Shown: positions 27,305 through 36,072 of the stretch, piece by piece | Layout: each line of letters opens with the position of its first letter | Numbering within the stretch: the stretch's first letter is position 1 | Assembly (NCBI GenBank): GCA_963799395.1 | Contig: CAWCWZ010000051.1 | Span: 1-64,000, forward strand | Direction of reading: 5' to 3' | DNA from: Bog-752 sp963799395 | GTDB lineage: Bacteria > Actinomycetota > Thermoleophilia > UBA2241 | Length of the DNA stretch: 64,000 nt | Program-made: the position numbers and the translations under genes | Notes under the pieces: generated by a model | Databases searched by the model: none | Told to the model about the DNA's origin: nothing | The model's input: only the letters and a program-made list of their open reading frames with translations

Positions 27305-28648
27305 TCAGAAGGGGTACGTCTTGCCACTGAGCGCGACCACGACCTCCGACGTGGTCAGAAGCGGCATGGCAAGAGTCGTGCCGTAGTGGTAGAAGGCACC
27401 GGAGCTCGCCTGCAGCGAGAGCAGAAAGCTGATCGGCGTCTTGCCGCCCTTCTTCCACGCTCCACCGGCGGGGTTCTGCCCGACGGCGCGGATCGCCTGG
27501 ACGGCCCATGCGGTCGACTCGGCGTTGGTCGTGCCGCCCATCCCGGAGGTAAAGCCCCCGTTGCTCATCTGCTGGCTGTGCAGATAGGAGAGGGCGCGCT
27601 CGATCGCGGTGTTCGAGGCGGAGATCCCGCCTGACCTCAGCGCCTCGACGGCCGCGGCCGTGTCATCGGGGTCCGGCGCCCCGCCGGGGGTGAAGGAGAA
27701 CCCACCGTTCGACGCCTGCTGGCTGGTAAGCCAGGAAACCGACTTCGTGAGCTGCGAAGAGCTCTGCCCCGCCGCCCTGAGAGCGATCACCGCCCAGGTG
27801 GTGGTGGAGACGGCGGCGTAGGTGTCGCTCCCCCCCGGCGTCGTGGAGAAGACTCCGCTCTGGCTGTTCTCGTAGGCGAGGAGATGAGCCACGAGATCGA
27901 TGTGTCCGCTGCCCGCCGTGCTTATCAGCGACGAGACCCCGGCGGCGTCATATGTGATGATCATCTTGGCGTAGAAGTTGGCGGGGTTGCTGGCCGTCCC
28001 GGAGCCGCCCGTGGCCACCTCGGTGATGTCCAGCGACTGCAGGTAGGCGATCGGGCCCTTACCCCCCGAGCGCCTGAACGTCGAGGGACTCTTGCCGGTA
28101 GCCGCGATAGCCTGAACCACCCAGGGCGTCGTGGTCGTCGTCTGCCCAGACGCGCCAAACCCTCCCGAGGTCAGCTGATTGGCGCGAAAATAGGAGACGG
28201 CCTTGCCGACCGAGCTGCGCACCTGCGAAGCCAGCGATGAGGAGCTGGAGGTCTTGGTCTTGGTCGGCTTGGGCTTCGGGGTGGACTTCTGGCTCGATGA
28301 CTGCAGCGTTGAGGCCGCCGAACGGGGGGCCGACGGGGCCTGCACCGTACCGGCACCGGACTTGGCCGCCGGTTTCGTTGCCGCCGACTTCGTTGCCGCC
28401 GGCGTCGGCCCCGAAGCCGCCGACGCGGTCGCGCCCGGCGAAGGCGCCGCAGCATCCGCGAGGCTCGAGATCGCTGCCGCCGATGACGCGACCGGCGAAG
28501 AGGCCGCGGACGGCGACCCACCGCCCGACGACGACGAGCCCCTCCCGTTGACCAAGACAAAGACGCCGATCGCCACCACAAAGCCAACCACGATGATCGC
28601 CGCGATGCTGCGCTGGACCGCTGCCATGTGTCGCGGACCACTGTTCAC
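27305..28648 (-). CDS. Exported alpha/alpha-barrel (prenyltransferase/transcobalamin-like) protein
   Basis: 447 residues. An uncleaved signal anchor (residues about 15-33, IAAIIVVGFVVAIGVFVLVN) is followed by a 100-residue Ser/Ala/Pro/Lys linker and then an alpha6/alpha6 barrel of about 300 residues. The barrel shows the repeats of the squalene cyclase/prenyltransferase clan: TSGGFGASGQTTTTTPWVVQ, SNGGFSFTPGGAPDPDDTAA, NGGFTSGMGGTTNAESTAW and a WAVQAIRAVGQNP motif. The catalytic DxDD of cyclases is absent. The same fold forms the alpha domain of intrinsic factor and transcobalamin. The GTG at 28648 has GGAGG upstream. Near DUF4430 and ECF genes, corrinoid binding is likely but inferred. Confidence 0.85.
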   Translation of the reverse strand: MNSGPRHMAAVQRSIAAIIVVGFVVAIGVFVLVNGRGSSSSGGGSPSAASSPVASSAAAISSLADAAAPSPGATASAASGPTPAATKSAATKPAAKSGAGTVQAPSAPRSAASTLQSSSQKSTPKPKPTKTKTSSSSSLASQVRSSVGKAVSYFRANQLTSGGFGASGQTTTTTPWVVQAIAATGKSPSTFRRSGGKGPIAYLQSLDITEVATGGSGTASNPANFYAKMIITYDAAGVSSLISTAGSGHIDLVAHLLAYENSQSGVFSTTPGGSDTYAAVSTTTWAVIALRAAGQSSSQLTKSVSWLTSQQASNGGFSFTPGGAPDPDDTAAAVEALRSGGISASNTAIERALSYLHSQQMSNGGFTSGMGGTTNAESTAWAVQAIRAVGQNPAGGAWKKGGKTPISFLLSLQASSGAFYHYGTTLAMPLLTTSEVVVALSGKTYPF

Positions 28649-28844
28649 GCGAGCGCCTCCACCATCCCGAACGGACCTGAGCCGCCCGAGCCGTCACGCA
28701 CCTCGGGCGCGGCCGACGGTCCCGTTGCGTGTACTATCGGCCGCGCGCCGAGTACTACGCCCTCACCCCCGCTGCCCGAACCGGCCACGAGCAGTGACGC
28801 AGCCCCCGCGCGCTGCATGGCCGTCGTGAGGACGCAGCGGACCA

Positions 28845-29903
28845 CTACTTCCCCTTGGGGATGACGATGGTCTGGACGGTCGTGCGGCCCCAGCCGTCCA
28901 TGGCGGTGACCTTGACCCTGATGGACGTGGTCTTGGGCGCCGCGGGGCTCAGATGCAGCGTCAGCGTCTGCGCGCCGGCGGCTCGTGCCCCACTCCACTT
29001 CGCGAGGACCTTGGAGCCCTTGGTGACGGCGATGGTGACGGCCGAGCGTTCGCTCAGCTTGAAGTGCACCTTGACCGTCTTGGCGTTTGTGCGCCCTGCC
29101 GCAAGCGCGCCGAGAGCGGGCTTGGCGCCCACGTTGAGCAACACCGTCGCGGAGGGTGCGTAGACATCGGTGTCCATGGCCTTCTCAGACCAGACGGCAT
29201 ACGTGCCCGACGCCAGGTCCTTGACCGCGAGCGTGGAGGCGGCACCCCCGTAGACCTGGCTGCCCACGTGAACGGTGGCGCCGTCGATGGCCGGGAACTG
29301 CGCCGGAGTCTGGATGTCGGTGGTCGAGAAGCGCGTTGCGTCGGCCTGGCTGTGGACATCGGCGAGGTTCGCCCCGACGGTGCTCACGGTGACGGTCTGA
29401 CCGGGCGTAAAGCCATGCTTTGCCGTGCCCCCCGTGACTCTGGTCACAAGCAGGAACGCCGGCTTGCTGAACGTGGCGTCGGGGTTCTGGAACCACAGGT
29501 AGCTGTCGCCGGCGACCGTCTGCAGGCTGCCCGCGCCGACAGGCGAAGCGTAGCCATTGACGGCGATCTCCCACCAATTGCTGTCGTCGCCGGCCATCGC
29601 GAGTCCGTCGATCGAGTTGACATACGGACCGGAGCCGCTGACGCTCATGTCCCAGGGCAGGCCACCCAACTGCAAGGCGGCCGCGGTGGCTCCCAGAGCG
29701 GTAGCGTTCGTCGTGGTGAATGAGGTGCCGTCGGTATCCACGATCTTGCCGCCGGCGGCGCTCTCGCTGACCGTCGTCCTGGGCAGCACCTGGAATGTGG
29801 CCCCTTGCACACGCACGCTGCTCGACACGGCCAGCGCGGCAGGCGCGGCCACGAGAGCGATGGTCGCCACGGCGACCAGCACCAGAATGATCCTCTGCTT
29901 CAT
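28845..29903 (-). CDS. Secreted DUF4430-domain protein
   Basis: 352 residues with a signal peptide (LVLVAVATIALVAAPAALAV). A DUF4430 (transcobalamin beta-like) domain spans residues about 55-135: ATALGATAAALQLGGLPWDM, YVNSIDGLAMAGDDSNWWEI and VAGDSYLWFQNP. Two Ig-like or beta domains follow (GFTPGQTVTVSTVGANLADV; MDGWGRTTVQTIVIPKGK at the end). ATG at 29903 with AAGGAG. It is divergent from the ECF operon and next to the barrel protein. In animal carriers this domain closes over the upper face of cobalamin; binding here is inferred. Confidence 0.85.
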   Translation of the reverse strand: MKQRIILVLVAVATIALVAAPAALAVSSSVRVQGATFQVLPRTTVSESAAGGKIVDTDGTSFTTTNATALGATAAALQLGGLPWDMSVSGSGPYVNSIDGLAMAGDDSNWWEIAVNGYASPVGAGSLQTVAGDSYLWFQNPDATFSKPAFLLVTRVTGGTAKHGFTPGQTVTVSTVGANLADVHSQADATRFSTTDIQTPAQFPAIDGATVHVGSQVYGGAASTLAVKDLASGTYAVWSEKAMDTDVYAPSATVLLNVGAKPALGALAAGRTNAKTVKVHFKLSERSAVTIAVTKGSKVLAKWSGARAAGAQTLTLHLSPAAPKTTSIRVKVTAMDGWGRTTVQTIVIPKGK

Positions 29904-29965
29904 GTGAGCTCCTTTCGTGAAACGGACCCCTGAGTCTACGTCGAACACAACTGCGGTCGTCGAAC

Positions 29966-29980
29966 TGATACTGCGTATCA
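29966..29980. promoter_or_regulatory. Palindromic operator candidate (Fur-family type)
   Basis: Perfect 15-base palindrome TGATAC-TGC-GTATCA in the divergent promoter region, followed by a second palindrome ACTGCAGT (29984-29991). TGA-N9-TCA over 15 bases matches the 7-1-7 layout of Zur/Fur-type boxes. The ECF operon ends with a Fur-family gene, the natural candidate ligand. Confidence 0.55.
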
Positions 29981-30131
29981 TATACTGCAGTGGTCTAGTG
30001 TTGGCTAGAGCAAGCATGCCGACGTAGCTGTGAGGGTCCCCACACGTGACCGTGGAGAGTCAGCTGGGTCGCGCCGAACCTCGGCGGTGGGCCTTGAGAC
30101 GGCTGACGTTGACACCTTCGACGGTGCCACT

Positions 30132-31097
30132 GTGACGCGCATCGCGTTTGCGCACAGATCGTCTGCGACCTCGCGGCCGCACATCACAGCCGCGATCGTC
30201 GTGCTCGTGCTCCTGCTGGCCGTCGGAGTCGCGGGCTGTGCCGGAGTGCGGGGCAAGTGCACACCAGCGGCCAAGGGGCACGTGCCCGGCGCCGGCGAGG
30301 TGCGACTCATCGTCTCGGAGCACTTCGGCACCACCGTCATGCTCGACGAAGTCGTGCCCTGGAAACAGGAGCTCAACGTGATGACCCTTCTGGCCGCACA
30401 CGCTCGCGTCGACACCGAGTACGGTGGCGGGTTCGTGAGCGCCATCAACGGTGTCAAGTCGACCTTTGGCGGCGTCTCGTCGACGCAGGCCGCCGACTGG
30501 TTCTACTGGGTCGACGGGATCATGGCCGGTGTCGGGGCCGCCGACTACCGGCTTCACGGCGGCGAGACCGTCTGGTGGGACTTCCATCAGTGGGTCGACG
30601 CGATGTCGATCCCGGCGACGCTCTCCGCCTTCCCAGCGCCGTGGAAGGGCCGTCCCCTGGAAGTCGCCACCAACGAGGCGTGGCCTGGGCTTCAGCAGTG
30701 GACGCAGGCGTCGGGGTTGACCCTGGGCCAGACGAGCTCCCTGGCCACAGGCGCTCCCGCCGGCGGCCTCATCGTCGCGACACCGCAGGAGGTCACCACC
30801 ACGAGGTGGCTCAGCCAGCTTCTCGACAGTGGCGACGGCGTGCAGATGGTAAATCTGAAGGGAGGAGGGATCTCGCTGCTCTCACCCGCTGGTGCTCAGG
30901 GACCTCCTGCGGACGCGGTCGCTTTGGCTCTGCCCGATACCAACAACGGCAACCGCCCCTTCTTGGTCGTGCTGGCCGATTCGACCTCAGCTGCGCAGCG
31001 CATGTTCATACTCCTCACGCCCAACGCCCTCGCGGGCCACGTGGCTGTGGCGTTGGTCAACGGCTCCCTTGTCACGCTGCCCTGGCACGCCCAGTGA
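30132..31097 (+). CDS. DUF4430-domain lipoprotein, ECF-linked
   Basis: About 321 residues. A signal peptide ends in a lipobox (LLLAVGVAGCAG), so the protein is probably a surface lipoprotein. Residues about 55-150 are a clear DUF4430 domain: NVMTLLAAHARVDTEYGGGF, VSAINGVKSTFGG, DWFYWVDGIMAGVGAADYRL and HGGETVWWDFHQW. The remaining 170 residues (FPAPWKGRPLEVATNEAWPG onward) are unrecognised. The GTG at 30132 is chosen from the signal sequence; an in-frame start at 30030 is possible. First gene of the ECF operon, overlapping ecfT by GTGA. Likely substrate-binding protein for the transporter. Confidence 0.87.
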   Translation: MTRIAFAHRSSATSRPHITAAIVVLVLLLAVGVAGCAGVRGKCTPAAKGHVPGAGEVRLIVSEHFGTTVMLDEVVPWKQELNVMTLLAAHARVDTEYGGGFVSAINGVKSTFGGVSSTQAADWFYWVDGIMAGVGAADYRLHGGETVWWDFHQWVDAMSIPATLSAFPAPWKGRPLEVATNEAWPGLQQWTQASGLTLGQTSSLATGAPAGGLIVATPQEVTTTRWLSQLLDSGDGVQMVNLKGGGISLLSPAGAQGPPADAVALALPDTNNGNRPFLVVLADSTSAAQRMFILLTPNALAGHVAVALVNGSLVTLPWHAQ

Positions 31098-32103
31098 ACG
31101 CGCCAGCCGCGAACGATCTCAGCAAGCCGCCGGCCACTGCCGCCTCGTCTGGGAGTCGCGTGCCGGCCTTCCGCGTGGCGCCGGCGATGCCGAGACCGAC
31201 CTCCAAGCGGCGACTCGAGCCGCGTCGCCGCGGCCTTGCGCGCCGCCAGCCCGTCGCCATCGTCGCCTACGTGGGCGCGCTCACCCTCGCCGCCCTGGTG
31301 CTCGTCAATCCCCTGCAGGTCACGGCGCTACTGGCGCTCTGCCTCGTCGTCCTGGTCGCCGCCGGGCGCGGCCGGGCGGCCTGGCCCTATCTCAAGACGG
31401 CTCTCTACATCGGTGGTTTCCTGGCCATCGTCAACCCGCTGATCAGCCGCAGCGGCAGCACCGTGCTCTGGCAGCTCCAGCTTGGCCCCTTCGACGTGCC
31501 GATCACCATCCAGGGAATCGCCTACGGTGTGACGACGGCGCTGCGCATCATCGCCGTGATCACGGCCTTCGCCCTCTTCTCCTCGTCCTCGACCCCGACG
31601 ACCAGCTCGGCCTCATGAGCCGGCTGTCGTTTCGCACCGGTCTTGTGATCTCGTTGGCCTCCCGGCTCTTGCCGGTGTTCTCGCGCGACGCGGCGCGCAT
31701 CTCCAATGCCCAGCGCGCTCGCGGGGTAGAGCTCGACGCCGGCCGTCGACGCGCCCGCGTCGCGGCGCGCGTACCTTTGCTGGCCGCGCTCCTCGCTCAG
31801 AGCCTCGAGCGGGCCGTCGACGTCGCCGCCTCCATGGAGGCACGCGGCTTCGGCGCCCGCGACCGTTCGCACTGGTCGCACGGGCGGCGCTGGAGAACTG
31901 CCGACCTGGTCACCACGGCGGCGGCTCTGCTTGGCGCGGCGGCGCTGCTCGGGGGCCTCTTCGCCGGGGCCTTCTCGTACAACTTCTATCCCTTGCTGGA
32001 CGACCCCTGGAGCCAGCTCGCCGGCATCTGGTGGCTGCTCGCCTTCGCGGCGCTCATCGTTCCCGCACTCTGGACCCTGCCGTGGCGACGCTCGCGCGAC
32101 TGA
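31094..32103 (+). CDS. ecfT: ECF transporter T component (frameshifted)
   Basis: Integral membrane coupling subunit, about 336 residues. N-terminal helices VAIVAYVGALTLAALVLVNP and LKTALYIGGFLAIVNPLISR; then LRIIAVITAFALF, a frame change near 31600, and LDPDDQLGLMSRLSFRTGLV. The coupling helices carry AQRARGVELD and MEARGFGARDRSHW, the Ala-Arg-Gly motifs that contact the ATPases. GTG at 31094 overlaps the lipoprotein stop; the 3' end overlaps the ATPase start by 22 bases. Confidence 0.9.
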
Positions 32104-33755
32104 CCGACGTCACCTACTGGTACCCCGGACGCGAGAGGCCGGCTCTCCGCGACGTCTCGCTACGGATCGGTCCAGCCGAGGTGATCCTCGTGGTCGGCTC
32201 CTCGGGCAGCGGCAAGTCGACCTTGTTGCGCTGCCTGAACGGTCTCGTGCCGCACTTCCACGGCGGCACCCTCGCCGGGCACGTGGAGGTCGACGGCAGG
32301 GACACGCGCACGTCACACACACACGAGCTGGCCCATGCCGTCGGTCTCGTCTTCCAGGATCCCGAGAGCCAGTCGGTGATGACCACAGTCGAGCGTGAGA
32401 TCGCCTTTGGCCTCGAGAACAGGGGGGTGCCGAGCGCTGCGATCAGCCGCCTCGTCGAAGAGGCGCTTATTCTCCTCAGCCTGTCGCACCTGCGACACGC
32501 CTCGCTCTCGACACTTTCGGGTGGAGAGCTGCAGAAGGTCGCTCTGGCCGCGGTCGTGGCCACCCAGCCGCAACTGCTGCTCCTGGACGAGCCGACTTCG
32601 CAGCTCGACCCCGTGAGCTCCGAGGAGCTGCTCGCCGCCATCAGGCGACTCGCGGAGGACACGGGCTCGACCATCATCCTCGCCGAGCATCGCACGGAGC
32701 GCTGCCTGCACCTGGTCACCCGCGTGCTATATATGGATGACGGCGTTCTGGCAGAAGACGCCGATCCGCAGGACTTCGCGGACTGGGCGCTGGACGGACA
32801 CCGCGGCTTGCTGCCGCCGGTCGCTCGCCTCTTCGCCCGCAGGACCAGCGACCGCTCGGCCGGCGCCGGCGACCCGGATCTGCCGATGACGGTCAAGGAC
32901 GCTCGCCGTTTGCTTGTGACCCACGAAGACCCGCAGCCGCGTCGCAGCCCGGCCACGTCATGGAAACCCTCCGGCGGCATCGTCCTCGAAGCGCGCAAGC
33001 TGGCGATCGGCTACGACCCCGACGAGCCGCTGCTCGAGGGCTTGAGCTTCGGTCTGGCGCGCGGCGAGGCAGTGGCCCTCATGGGCGAGAACGGCGTGGG
33101 CAAGTCGACGCTGATCCGTCACTTCATCGGCTTGGCGCGGCCGCTGGCCGGCAAGGTCGTGCTGCTCGACCGCGACGTCTCCGAGATCACCGTGGCGGCG
33201 GCGGCACGTGACTGCGCCCTCATGGGTCAGAACCCGAACGACCTGTTCGTGAAGGACACTGTGGCCGAGGAGATCGCCTTCACGCTCGACGCACTGGGTA
33301 TCACCGGCGAGCGGCACGACTCCCTGACGGCCAAGATCGTCGCCGAGCTTGATCTGGAAGCTCTCCTGCAGCGGAACCCACGCGACCTGTCGGGCGGCGA
33401 GCGCACGCGGGTCGCGCTCGCCGCCACCGTCTGCGGAGACCCCACCATGGTCGTGCTCGACGAGCCCACGAGAGGCATGGACGCACGGCACAAGGCCGAG
33501 CTTGCCGCGACGATACGCCGCTGGGTCAGTGCGGGCCGCTGCGTCGTGCTCGTCACGCACGACGTGGAGTTCGCGGCGAGCGTCGTCGAGCGGGTGATCG
33601 TGCTCGGCGACCGCGGCCTGCTGGCCGACGGGCCCGTGGCCGACGTGCTCGACGGGTCGCTGTTCTTCTCGACGCAGATCAACCGTCTGTTCCGCCGCGT
33701 GCTTCCCGGCATCCTGCGCGAGGACGAGATCCAATGGGGAGAGGGAGCCTCGTGA
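32082..33755 (+). CDS. ecfA: ECF transporter fused double ATPase
   Basis: 558 residues joining two CbiO-like ATPases in one chain. First: VVGSSGSGKSTLLRCLNGLV, VGLVFQDPESQSVMTTVERE, LSTLSGGELQKVALAAVV, LLLLDEPTSQLDPVSSEE. Second: LMGENGVGKSTLIRHFIGLA, CALMGQNPNDLFVKDTVAEE, RDLSGGERTRVALAATV, MVVLDEPTRGMDARHKAE and VVLVTHDVEFAASVVE. Both sites look catalytically complete. The GTG at 32082 (VATLARLTDVTYWYPGR) is the start. The stop overlaps the S-component start by GTGA. Confidence 0.95.
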   Translation: MATLARLTDVTYWYPGRERPALRDVSLRIGPAEVILVVGSSGSGKSTLLRCLNGLVPHFHGGTLAGHVEVDGRDTRTSHTHELAHAVGLVFQDPESQSVMTTVEREIAFGLENRGVPSAAISRLVEEALILLSLSHLRHASLSTLSGGELQKVALAAVVATQPQLLLLDEPTSQLDPVSSEELLAAIRRLAEDTGSTIILAEHRTERCLHLVTRVLYMDDGVLAEDADPQDFADWALDGHRGLLPPVARLFARRTSDRSAGAGDPDLPMTVKDARRLLVTHEDPQPRRSPATSWKPSGGIVLEARKLAIGYDPDEPLLEGLSFGLARGEAVALMGENGVGKSTLIRHFIGLARPLAGKVVLLDRDVSEITVAAAARDCALMGQNPNDLFVKDTVAEEIAFTLDALGITGERHDSLTAKIVAELDLEALLQRNPRDLSGGERTRVALAATVCGDPTMVVLDEPTRGMDARHKAELAATIRRWVSAGRCVVLVTHDVEFAASVVERVIVLGDRGLLADGPVADVLDGSLFFSTQINRLFRRVLPGILREDEIQWGEGAS

Positions 33756-34555
33756 GCCCGCAAGAGCCCAAGGCTCTGCCTGGTCGCCTGCGGCGCGATC
33801 TCGTCGCCTGGCTGCTGCTGGCCGTTCTCGGTGTCGTCGCGCTGGTGGCGGCAGGCTATGCCGTCCTCGACCCCGGCGCCGTCAACTGGGGCTTCCTCAG
33901 TCTCGTACTCATCGCCGCCGTCGTCGGCTTCGCACTGGTCGCCTATGGCCTGCGCGATTCGAGCGCCAGCGAGCTGTCGCTGATCGCCGCCCTGGCGGCC
34001 CTGGCCACGGCCGGTCGTGTGCTCTTCGCCTCACTGCCCAACTTCAAGCCGGTGACCTTCATCGTTCTCGTCTCCGGCGTCGCTCTGGGGCCGGCTCCGG
34101 GCTTCATGGTGGGCGCGACGACGGCCGTGGTCTCCAACCTGTTCTTCGGTCAGGGGCCGTGGACGCCCTGGCAGATGCTCGCCTGGGGACTGGTCGGCGT
34201 AGTGGGCGGGCTCATGGGCATCAAGGGCAGGCGGCCCCGGCGCTGGGAGCTGGTGCTGGTCGGAGCGGCGCTGTCCGTCGGCTTCGACTGGTTCGTGACC
34301 CTCTGGATGTATCTCTCCTACACTCCGCACACCTGGCCCGCGCTCGTCGCGCTCTACGGCCAGGGCCTGCCTTTCGACGTGTCGCACCTGAGCGCCACGG
34401 CCATACTGGCGGCGCTGTTCGGTCCCCGGGCGATCGCCATCATCGCGCGTTTCCGCGCCCGGACGAGCGTGAGGTTCCTGCCGGCGTCACCAGCGCGCCG
34501 TGCACTGCCCAGCCTTGACGGTCCGCAGCGATTCGACAATGCTTCTCAGCCATGA
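33752..34555 (+). CDS. ECF transporter S component (substrate specificity unknown, corrinoid proposed)
   Basis: 267 residues with about six transmembrane helices, for example LVAWLLLAVLGVVALVAAGY and LSLVLIAAVVGFALVAYGLR. The segment FGQGPWTPWQMLAWGLVGVV is the signature seen in many ECF S components, including those proposed for cobalamin precursors. The GTG at 33752 with GGAGAGGGAG is preferred over the ATG at 33734. Overlaps ecfA upstream and the Fur-family gene downstream (ATGA). It binds the small molecule to be imported; linkage to DUF4430 and barrel proteins suggests a corrinoid. Confidence 0.85.
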   Translation: MSPQEPKALPGRLRRDLVAWLLLAVLGVVALVAAGYAVLDPGAVNWGFLSLVLIAAVVGFALVAYGLRDSSASELSLIAALAALATAGRVLFASLPNFKPVTFIVLVSGVALGPAPGFMVGATTAVVSNLFFGQGPWTPWQMLAWGLVGVVGGLMGIKGRRPRRWELVLVGAALSVGFDWFVTLWMYLSYTPHTWPALVALYGQGLPFDVSHLSATAILAALFGPRAIAIIARFRARTSVRFLPASPARRALPSLDGPQRFDNASQP

Positions 34556-35008
34556 AGGTCCAAAACCCACACCAGTCCTCGATCGACGAGGTCTTCGCCG
34601 CCCGCGGCATCCCGCTCACACGGCAGCGCCGCGCCATCTGGCAGTACTTCGCGTCGGCCGGCCGGGCGAGCACCGTCCCGGAGGCCGCGGAGGCTCTCCG
34701 CACGCAGGGCATCGGCCAGGCGACCGTCTACCGTGCGGTCGGCTTGCTCGACGGAGCTTGGCCTGCTGCTCAGCGTCCACGTCGGCGAAGGGCGCCCCTG
34801 TTATGCGGCGCCACCGGTCGGTCACAGTCATCCGCTCATCTGTGGAGTCTGCCGCAGGATCGTCGATTTCGACGGTGATGGGGACCTCCGCTACCTCGAG
34901 AAACAGCTCGAGACCACGACGGGGTTTGCCATCTACGGCCATCATCTGGAGGTCTACGGCATCTGCCCTGACTGCAGACGAGAGCAACGCGAGGCCATGC
35001 CCTCCTAG
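34552..35008 (+). CDS. Fur-family transcriptional regulator (frameshifted)
   Basis: About 150 residues. DNA-binding half SSIDEVFAARGIPLTRQRRA and GIGQATVYRAVGLLD; after a frame change near 34755, the metal-binding half with AAPPVGHSHPLICGVCRRIV and GHHLEVYGICPDCRREQ, giving two CxxC pairs for structural zinc and a His cluster. The ATG at 34552 overlaps the S-component stop. As the last gene of the ECF operon it probably controls the operon through the palindrome at 29966-29980. The sensed metal is unknown. Confidence 0.88.
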
Positions 35009-35153
35009 CCGCTGTGCCAGAACGCCGGCTCCTTCTCGATCGAGCCGCGGCCGGCCTGCGTGTTCTCGATCACGGTTCATCTCGCGACGCGATCCGGTGA
35101 GCGCGCCGCAGAGCCGGGCCTAGAGTCGCTGAGGCTTCAGGATCGGGCGGGCG

Positions 35154-35351
35154 CTACGCCTTCACGGCGACCAGCGAGACACCGAGCGTGTCCTCGAGCT
35201 CCTTGATCTTGGCGACCTGGCCGCCGTCGATGGCAGCCGGCTCCGCCGCATGGCAGGCGAAGGCGAGCACTGGGACCCCCAGGTCCTTCTCAAGCGCCCC
35301 GATCTTCTCCAGCTGCTGCTGGTCGAGCTTGGTCGCAAGGCTGCACAGCAT
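35154..35351 (-). CDS. Small protein with an internal duplication
   Basis: 65 residues, no family recognised. Two similar segments of about 20 residues: QLEKIGALEKDLGVPVLAF and QVAKIKELEDTLGVSLVAVK, separated by ACHAAEPAAIDGG. Each could be one helix followed by one strand, so the protein may be a compact two-repeat fold or form a dimer. The ATG at 35351 is chosen; a longer reading reaches 35435. It lies downstream of the double-HTH gene and cobO on the same strand, about 170 bases away, so it may belong to the cobalamin-controlled unit. Confidence 0.55.
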   Translation of the reverse strand: MLCSLATKLDQQQLEKIGALEKDLGVPVLAFACHAAEPAAIDGGQVAKIKELEDTLGVSLVAVKA

Positions 35352-35525
35352 GGTCGTGGCTCGTTTCGGCGATGGCAACCGATCGTCGGCCACCTTCCCG
35401 CCTGGACCGCAAAGTAAGCGCGGTGACGCGACCAAACGCCGGCACTTGCATCCGACGCCGCCGCGCCCAGCGATCTACCGCAAGCGATATCCGGTGCGCG
35501 GGCCGGTCAGCCGCTCGCGGGCGGG

Positions 35526-36029
35526 TCATTGTCGCGCGATGGCCCCGCCATGGGCGCGCGTCGCCAGGCCCTCGAGATCGAGATGATCGAGGTCCCTGCG
35601 GATGGTCATCTGCGACACGCCGAGCAACGCGCTCAAAGACGAGACGCGCACGGCCCGCCGCTCGTCGAGTAGCGCGATGATGTGTGCGCGGCGCTCGGCG
35701 GCAAGAGTTTGCGGCGCCCTGCCCGCCTGTTGGTGCGACCCCACCGGCCGCTGCTCAGGGGGTTCGTCACGCGAGCACCGGTCTACGGCGGCAAACACTT
35801 CGGGCCCACCCGCCCGCAACGCCACGATATCGGCCAGCGGGACGCGCCAGTGACCGGCGGACGTCTGGAAGGCGTCCGGCAGCAGGCCACTCTCGAGGGC
35901 CGCCCGCATGACGCCGGGATGCACGGCAAGTATGCGAGCGGCGTCTCGTAGCGAGCGCAATCCGGCCTCGTGCTCGATGACGTTGGCGATCTCCGCTCCC
36001 TCGGTAGCGTTCACCCAGCGATGCGGCAT
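35526..36029 (-). CDS. Two-HTH regulator: excisionase-like HTH plus DeoR-type HTH
   Basis: 167 residues. The N-terminal half has a MerR/excisionase-like helix-turn-helix (LRSLRDAARILAVHPGVMRA, SAGHWRVPLADIVAL). The C-terminal 50 residues are a DeoR-type winged helix (AERRAHIIALLDERRAVRVS, LSALLGVSQMTIRRDLDHLD). The DeoR sugar-binding effector domain is missing. The second ATG (36029) is best spaced from AGGAGG. It follows cobO by 43 bases, so it is probably under the same cobalamin riboswitch. Likely a DNA-binding regulator of cobalamin-related genes; the inducer is unknown. Confidence 0.72.
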   Translation of the reverse strand: MPHRWVNATEGAEIANVIEHEAGLRSLRDAARILAVHPGVMRAALESGLLPDAFQTSAGHWRVPLADIVALRAGGPEVFAAVDRCSRDEPPEQRPVGSHQQAGRAPQTLAAERRAHIIALLDERRAVRVSSLSALLGVSQMTIRRDLDHLDLEGLATRAHGGAIARQ

Positions 36030-36072
36030 CATTCCCTCCTTTTCTGGCAACGGCCACGGCTCCTTGCGCGCA

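Noticed and set aside
27305..28648. Squalene-hopene cyclase or prenyltransferase enzyme
   Set aside because: The barrel repeats fit the clan, but the DxDD catalytic motif of cyclases is missing, the protein is exported, and no isoprenoid genes are nearby.
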